Assembly (NCBI GenBank): GCA_007133875.1
Contig: SLLW01000062.1
Span: forward strand, 1 to 5,734
Origin: Balneolales bacterium
GTDB lineage: Bacteria; Bacteroidota; Rhodothermia; Balneolales; Natronogracilivirgulaceae
Length of the DNA: 5,734 nucleotides
Direction of reading: 5' to 3'
A model generated the notes under the pieces. That model was not told the DNA's origin, did not search any database, and was given only the letters and a program-made list of their open reading frames with translations. The position numbers were made by a program, and so were the translations under genes. Below are positions 4,539 to 5,734 of this stretch, in pieces (position 1 is the stretch's first letter; each line of letters opens with the position of its first letter).

Positions 4539-5734
4539 ATGAACCTGAACAAGTTTACACTAAAAGCACAGGAAGCGATACAGGCGGCACTGGAGTTGGC
4601 CGGGGAACGGGGCCATCAGTCACTGGAGCCGGTGCATATCCTGAAATCATTGATTTCAGACTCCTCTAATATTACCGTCACCATTCTGAAAAAAATCGGT
4701 ATTTCGGTCAATGAACTCGAGACGGAGCTGGAGGAGATCCTCAAAAAGGTGCCGGTTGTAAAAGGCGCTTCGGTCTCGGGACAGTATATGTCCAACAGCA
4801 CAAAGTCTCTTTTTGATAAGGCATCCAAATCGGCTTCAGATTTTGGCGATGAGTATATCAGTTCCGAGCATCTGTTTCTCGCACTGATTGAACTGGATGA
4901 TGAAGTATCCCGCCTGCTCAAAGGGCATGGAGCAAAGCGCGATGCGGTGATGAATGTCCTGCAGGAAGTGCGTGGCAGCCAGAAAGTAGATGATCCCAAT
5001 GCCGAAGGACGGTATCAGGCCTTGAAAAAATATGCCCGTGACCTCAATGAACTTGCCGAAAAGAACAAGCTGGATCCGGTAATCGGGCGCGATCAGGAGA
5101 TCCGCCGGGTAATGCAGATCCTGACCCGCCGCACCAAAAACAATCCGGTGCTGGTCGGCGAACCGGGGGTCGGCAAGACCGCCATTGCCGAAGGGCTGGC
5201 GCTGCGGATTATACAGGGCGATGTACCGGAGGGACTCAAGTCAAAGCGTGTCATTGCGCTCGATATGGGGGCACTCGTTGCCGGAGCAAAATATCGCGGC
5301 GAATTTGAAGACCGCCTGAAAGCCGTCGTCAAGGAAGTGATCGATGCCGAAGGTGAGATCATCCTCTTCATCGACGAAATGCATACGCTGGTGGGCGCAG
5401 GTGCCGCAGAAGGTTCCATGGATGCTGCCAACATCCTGAAGCCGAGCCTGGCCCGGGGCGAATTGCGGGCGATCGGAGCCACGACACTTACCGAGTATCG
5501 CAAGTATATCGAGAAAGACAAAGCCCTCGAGCGGCGTCTTCAGACCGTTTATGTCGGAGAACCTTCTGTGGAGGATACCATTTCGATTATGAGGGGGCTC
5601 AAGGAGAAGTATGAGCTGCACCACGGTGTGCGGATCACGGATGGGGCTCTCATTGCCGCATCGGAGCTGTCACACCGGTATATTTCCACCCGGTTCCTTC
5701 CGGACAAAGCGATTGACCTGATGGATGAGGCCGC
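4539..5734 (+). CDS. clpB: ClpB disaggregase, 5' part (truncated by window edge)
   Basis: The first 398 codons of a Hsp100 AAA+ protein that, with DnaK, threads proteins out of aggregates. The reading frame is open to the right edge. The N domain (about 1-148, beginning [19 protein letters not shown], two Clp_N repeats) is followed by a linker containing [18 protein letters not shown]+ domain 1 has Walker A GEPGVGKT (207-214, K213), pore-loop tyrosine Y252 in AKYRGEF, Walker B ILFIDE (275-280, D279/E280) and arginine fingers R332/R333 in ALERRLQ. These stand one residue later than in E. coli ClpB. The sequence stops before the coiled-coil M domain and AAA+ 2, so ClpB rather than ClpC is inferred from the N domain and linker. 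The ATG at 4539 is the only good start: an in-frame TAA lies at 4521-4523. About 46% of a typical ClpB is present. Confidence 0.95.
   Translation, partial: MNLNKFTLKAQEAIQAALELAGERGHQSLEPVHILKSLISDSSNITVTILKKIGISVNELETELEEILKKVPVVKGASVSGQYMSNSTKSLFDKASKSASDFGDEYISSEHLFLALIELDDEVSRLLKGHGAKRDAVMNVLQEVRGSQKVDDPNAEGRYQALKKYARDLNELAEKNKLDPVIGRDQEIRRVMQILTRRTKNNPVLVGEPGVGKTAIAEGLALRIIQGDVPEGLKSKRVIALDMGALVAGAKYRGEFEDRLKAVVKEVIDAEGEIILFIDEMHTLVGAGAAEGSMDAANILKPSLARGELRAIGATTLTEYRKYIEKDKALERRLQTVYVGEPSVEDTISIMRGLKEKYELHHGVRITDGALIAASELSHRYISTRFLPDKAIDLMDEA

Noticed and set aside
4385..4669. 94-codon plus-strand open frame starting with GTG, overlapping the end of the J-protein gene and the start of clpB; candidate CbpM-like gene
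   Set aside because: Its second half is clpB read in another frame, the first half shows no MerR/CbpM features, and there is no ribosome binding site.
4616..5624. Several minus-strand open frames of 127-142 codons across clpB
   Set aside because: All lie antisense to conserved ClpB motifs and are serine/arginine-rich translations typical of reverse-frame shadows.
1..5734. CRISPR array, tRNA/rRNA gene, insertion sequence or defence system
   Set aside because: No regularly spaced repeats, RNA gene signatures, transposase or nuclease motifs were seen; the window is covered by proteostasis genes and short spacers.

Overview
The window is a compact protein-quality-control (proteostasis) cluster from a bacterium of moderate, near-balanced GC content. 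I would place it in the Bacteroidota or a close relative, with the Balneolia/Rhodothermia side as a guess. The best pointer is the low-molecular-weight phosphatase/arsenate reductase, whose roughly 45-residue N-terminal extension and catalytic segment look like a family I know mainly from Bacteroidota. Two of the five genes also lack a Shine-Dalgarno sequence, which is common there. This placement is inference from protein flavour, not from a marker gene.

Layout: (1) 1-153, a leader with a 10-bp inverted repeat followed by T-runs, then a promoter-like box and a strong Shine-Dalgarno sequence. (2) 154-594 (+), a small heat-shock protein (Hsp20). (3) 614-673, a strong and probably bidirectional terminator between convergent genes. 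(4) 718-1338 (-), a three-cysteine, thioredoxin-type arsenate reductase / LMW phosphatase. (5) 1339-1576, a divergent intergenic region with several inverted and direct repeats. (6) 1577-3109 (+), an HtrA/DegP-type serine protease with two PDZ domains. (7) 3110-3387, two consecutive hairpins (the second a good terminator), a palindrome pair and the dnaJ-like leader. (8) 3388-4407 (+), a zinc-finger-less, CbpA-type J-domain protein. (9) 4408-4538, a spacer without a clear terminator. (10) 4539 to the right edge (+), the first 398 codons of the disaggregase ClpB (N domain and most of the first AAA+ domain).

The genes fit together: Hsp20 holds unfolding proteins, the J protein would pass clients to DnaK (not in the window), ClpB with DnaK dissolves aggregates, and HtrA degrades or refolds damaged proteins in the cell envelope. 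The phosphatase/reductase is the odd member and lies on the opposite strand.

No new kind of system is visible in the genes. The least explained signal is non-coding. An exact 13-mer, TGTCACTTTGTCA, lies upstream of both the phosphatase and the J-protein gene. A diverged relative (14 of 18 positions) precedes clpB, and TGACA/TGTCA inverted pairs occur upstream of hsp20 and htrA. Separately, hsp20 and the J-protein gene share a 16-of-19 matching box at nearly the same distance (about 40-44 bp) before their start codons, which looks like a common promoter. No regulator gene (HspR, CbpM, HrcA, CtsR) is present, and no CIRCE or HAIR operator was found.
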